The position numbers and the translations under genes were made by a program. A DNA stretch of 64,000 bases from contig CALSFV010000061.1 of assembly GCA_943737045.1 (NCBI GenBank), positions 434,001 through 498,000 of the forward strand. Direction: 5' to 3'. Below the pieces are notes generated by a model. It saw nothing but the letters and a program-made list of their open reading frames with translations. It was not told the origin of the DNA and made no database searches. The stretch comes from Parapristionchus giblindavisi. Taxonomy: Eukaryota > Nematoda > Chromadorea > Rhabditida > Diplogasteridae. Below are positions 61,374 through 64,000 of this stretch, one piece after another (the first letter of the stretch is position 1; each line of letters opens with the position of its first letter).

Positions 61374-63505
61374 TGCACACCCCGAGGTAATTTCAAATTG
61401 TCCGCTCTAGCAGTACCCTCTCGCTAGCTTTCTCACGAGAGGGCATTGCCAGAGCGGAGAGTAAAATAAGCTCTGGTGCACTTTAATTGTTACTACAGAA
61501 CGACATTTCCGAACTGTCACTATGTACGTTCACATATTTTTGATGACGTTGTTTTATCTGGGGTTTATGTCATCGAATAAACGTGATGCGGATTCAACAT
61601 CCGGATTTTCTTAAATAGTGGATCTCAAGAGAATCATCAGTGACGAAATACATATGTGCATTTGATCAGATACAAATTACAAATGATTCATACATGGAGG
61701 ACATTAAAAAGATATGTACATGAACATCTAATTCATTACAAATTTGATTCGCTAATGTCGGAAAGGGAAATCACAGACTTGGTGTGCCTTGAATAACGGA
61801 AATCTTTTTTATGTCGTATGTTCACTATTCAACGATTTCAATGTGGAAGTATAAAATTAAATTAAAATGAACTTGATCTATGCTACTTATTTTTATTTGT
61901 ATTCTTTATTTCCATCGCAACACATTAGAGAGATAATAGATAACTAGCATTTGATGTTGGAGATCCGTCGCGTTATCAACGAATCGATTGAAGGCAGCAC
62001 GGAAATGGATATGGGGTGGGTAAGAGAGGATCGATTTTAATGTCAACATTATTGAGGAAAAATTTTAAAGGAATAGGAAACCATTATTATTACTATTACT
62101 ATTTCTGTGGAAAAAAATATTACCGATATGAATTGCTATTTTACTGTAAAAGTGTTTTGTAAAAAAAGTCTAAATTTATCTCTGGTTGGCAATGGGATCA
62201 GAGAGGATCGATCTCTTGTCAACAGAAATGAAGAACGGTTTAAAATGAATAGGAGAAAATGTTACAATTCTGTAACACGATTATTCTACATATTGTCTTA
62301 GTCTAGTAGCACACGTGATCTTAGTAGTATAATATATAACATCCATTCAAGTCCTGCTTGATCTCATCAATTTAAGCTATTCATCGGACTAATGACACGT
62401 GCGAGGGATGGTCCCATCAATGAGAGATCCCCCCCCCCTTTTTCCACCCCATTCTATCCTTTCTTTCCTCAAGTATCTTGTCCAATATTACCCTCTTTCA
62501 ATCATCTAGCTATGTCGAGAGTATTCAGTTATCCATTGTTTCTGCTTTTTTAAACCTGTATTGTTTCATGCTGAGCATCTCGATAAATATATATATAAAT
62601 GTTTGCAAAAAATCTAATTGATGAGACTCTTGTTTATTTATTCGAACTATTGAGACAATTCACAACAGTAGTATTGAATTACTCGACTGGTATAATAAAT
62701 TAGAAGGAAGGACATGGAGGTAGTTCAGTTGTACAAATTCCCTTTGAGTCGAAGATAGTTCCGATTTGGAGGATTTGACAAATGTACCTGGATTAGATTA
62801 ATTATTCGAGTCATTAAATAAAAAGAAGTTGTTACCCTCTAGTCTTTTCTCCGCAATACTTCGCGTACACATCTTGCTCACAGGTAATGAAGGGAATGAA
62901 TGGACTGAAATTGTCCTTCTATTTAGTGGTCGCCCGCATAGTAAATATTATTATTGTTATTAAAATAAAGAATTAAATTGAAAACGCATGGTGCAACATC
63001 AATCGTTGTACTTTCGGTTGAGCTTTTCTTTTCTTAAGAACTTTCTTTCAAGCCCAGGTGATTGTGTAATTTGAAGAGATTTAGAGCGTACTGCATTCGT
63101 TTAAAAAATATTTTCATCCTCCCTAATCCAAAATAATTAATTAATTCAAAATAATTCATTAATTCAAATTCAGTACTCCAAAATAGTTCATTGTGCCGCA
63201 TATTCAAAGGACTCACGTGCAGTAATCGCCATCAGTGACTGCTTCGATATCAATATCCAATTGCGCCTTACATTGTTGTCTTTCATCAAGGTGATTCGTT
63301 ACTACATCATCGAAGCAGTCGTTGTTGTCCTTGATGACTTAAAGACTTAGTACTTAAAGCGACATATTTTCAATCTCCCCGCTCTGGCCACACTCTCTCG
63401 CTTTCTTTGTCTACGACAGAGTATTACGGAGAGTAAAATAAGCTTGGGGTGTGCCTTTAATGGACTTAATGATGCTTAAAACAACTAAATGTTAACATTC
63501 ACTTA
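61374..63505. repeat. Segmental duplication, unit B
   Basis: Near-identical to 53424-55555 (see unit A). Homology resumes after the insertion at 63506-63924 and continues to the window end, so the duplicated block is longer than visible. Confidence 0.93.
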
Positions 63506-64000
63506 CAAGGGAACTATCCCAACTTAATGTGGCCATATGACATGGGAATAATTTACCTGAATCAGTTTTCGATGCTGATTACGAATCCGTTTTCAAACGT
63601 TGCCCAATCGTGCTGAGATTCGAGAAAATCGATATTAAAATTCGCTAGTTTATTCGGAAATTCGTGAGACTTCCCATATAAACCATCACAATGAGCTCAT
63701 AAACTCATCCATCAATAATTCAAACATCCCCTGCTGTAATTTAGTGGATATTGTAGGTAAGTTGTGAATTTTCGAATCAAATAGTCGAATTTCAAGACCG
63801 ATTTTCTCGAATCTCATCTCGATTGGGCAACGTTTGAAAACGGATTCGTAATCAGCATCGAAAACTGATTCAGGTAAATTATTCCCATGTCATATGGCCA
63901 CATTAAGTTGGGATAGTTCCCTTGTTAGCATAAGTAATTAGTAAGTGCATACACTGTTTATTGTCGCATTCGAATGCTCTGACTTGGAAGTCCGTGCTGT
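62832..64000 (-). CDS. DUF19 gene copy B, cut by window end
   Basis: Exons visible: part of exon 5 (64000-63953), exon 6 (63337-63217) and exon 7 with stop (62904-62832). The sequence is almost identical to copy A, including splice sites and the MITE in intron 5. That intron additionally carries a 419-bp foldback insertion (63506-63924). Upstream exons lie outside the window, so completeness is unknown. Same predicted secreted Cys-rich protein as copy A. Confidence 0.8.
63354..63460. mobile_element. Family-B MITE in DUF19 copy B
   Basis: Duplicate of the MITE at 55402-55508 at the same position in intron 5, so it predates the segmental duplication. Confidence 0.8.
63506..63924. mobile_element. 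Foldback element with TTA duplication, absent from the paralogous site
   Basis: CAAGGGAACTATCCCAACTT faces AAGTTGGGATAGTTCCCTTG, flanked by TTA (63503-63505, 63925-63927). Arms of about 140 bp look identical. The centre includes CTGCTGTAATTTAGTGGATA, tRNA A-box-like. The homologous place in copy A (near 55553) reads CACTTAGC without the insert. Confidence 0.88.

Overview
The window looks like nuclear DNA of a nematode. It has short GT-AG introns (about 50-120 bp) with TTTCAG-type acceptors, a DUF19 (T20D4.11-like) secreted protein family, a PAT-type DIRS retrotransposon, a Tc5/CENPB-type HTH protein, and a very dense load of Tc1/mariner-type elements and foldback MITEs. A diplogastrid or other clade V worm is plausible, but the species cannot be fixed from sequence reading alone. 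Homology statements rest on motif recognition; no searches were run.

Layout. 1-3.6 kb: a decayed Tc1-like element, then a mariner with an open transposase inserted into an older mariner relic of the same family. 3.8-13.3 kb (minus): a divergent Hsp70 gene. I could join 16 exons in frame with GT-AG introns into 642 aa; nearly every long intron carries a transposon. 13.4-18.0 kb: inverted repeats with tRNA-like modules, two unidentified ORFs, a tRNA-Arg(ACG)/tRNA-Thr(AGT) pair and a 755-bp foldback element. 20.7-29.7 kb (minus): a PRKX/PKA-C-like AGC kinase, 15 exons joined in frame into 384 aa, with a 4.5-kb intron of purine/pyrimidine tracts and a palindromic minisatellite. 29.7-36.5 kb: gene-poor, MITE-rich. 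36.5-42.6 kb: SINE-like tRNA-derived pieces and two large foldback elements. 44.4-49.1 kb: a complete-looking PAT-like retrotransposon (gag, RT-RNase H, tyrosine recombinase, split direct repeats). 49.9-64 kb: a tandemly duplicated block of tRNA pairs and DUF19 genes (one complete copy, one 5'-truncated, one cut by the window end), with a CENPB-HTH gene, a small spliced hypothetical gene, and several palindromic elements. One of these is built from nine GCGGGCCCGC-type palindromes.

The host genes do not form one pathway: a chaperone, a kinase, secreted DUF19 proteins and tRNA genes. What unifies the window is mobile DNA. About 20 copies of one 120-bp MITE family, four of another, three members of a TTA-target-site foldback family that carry tRNA-like sequence, and several long-TIR palindromes occupy introns and intergenic space.
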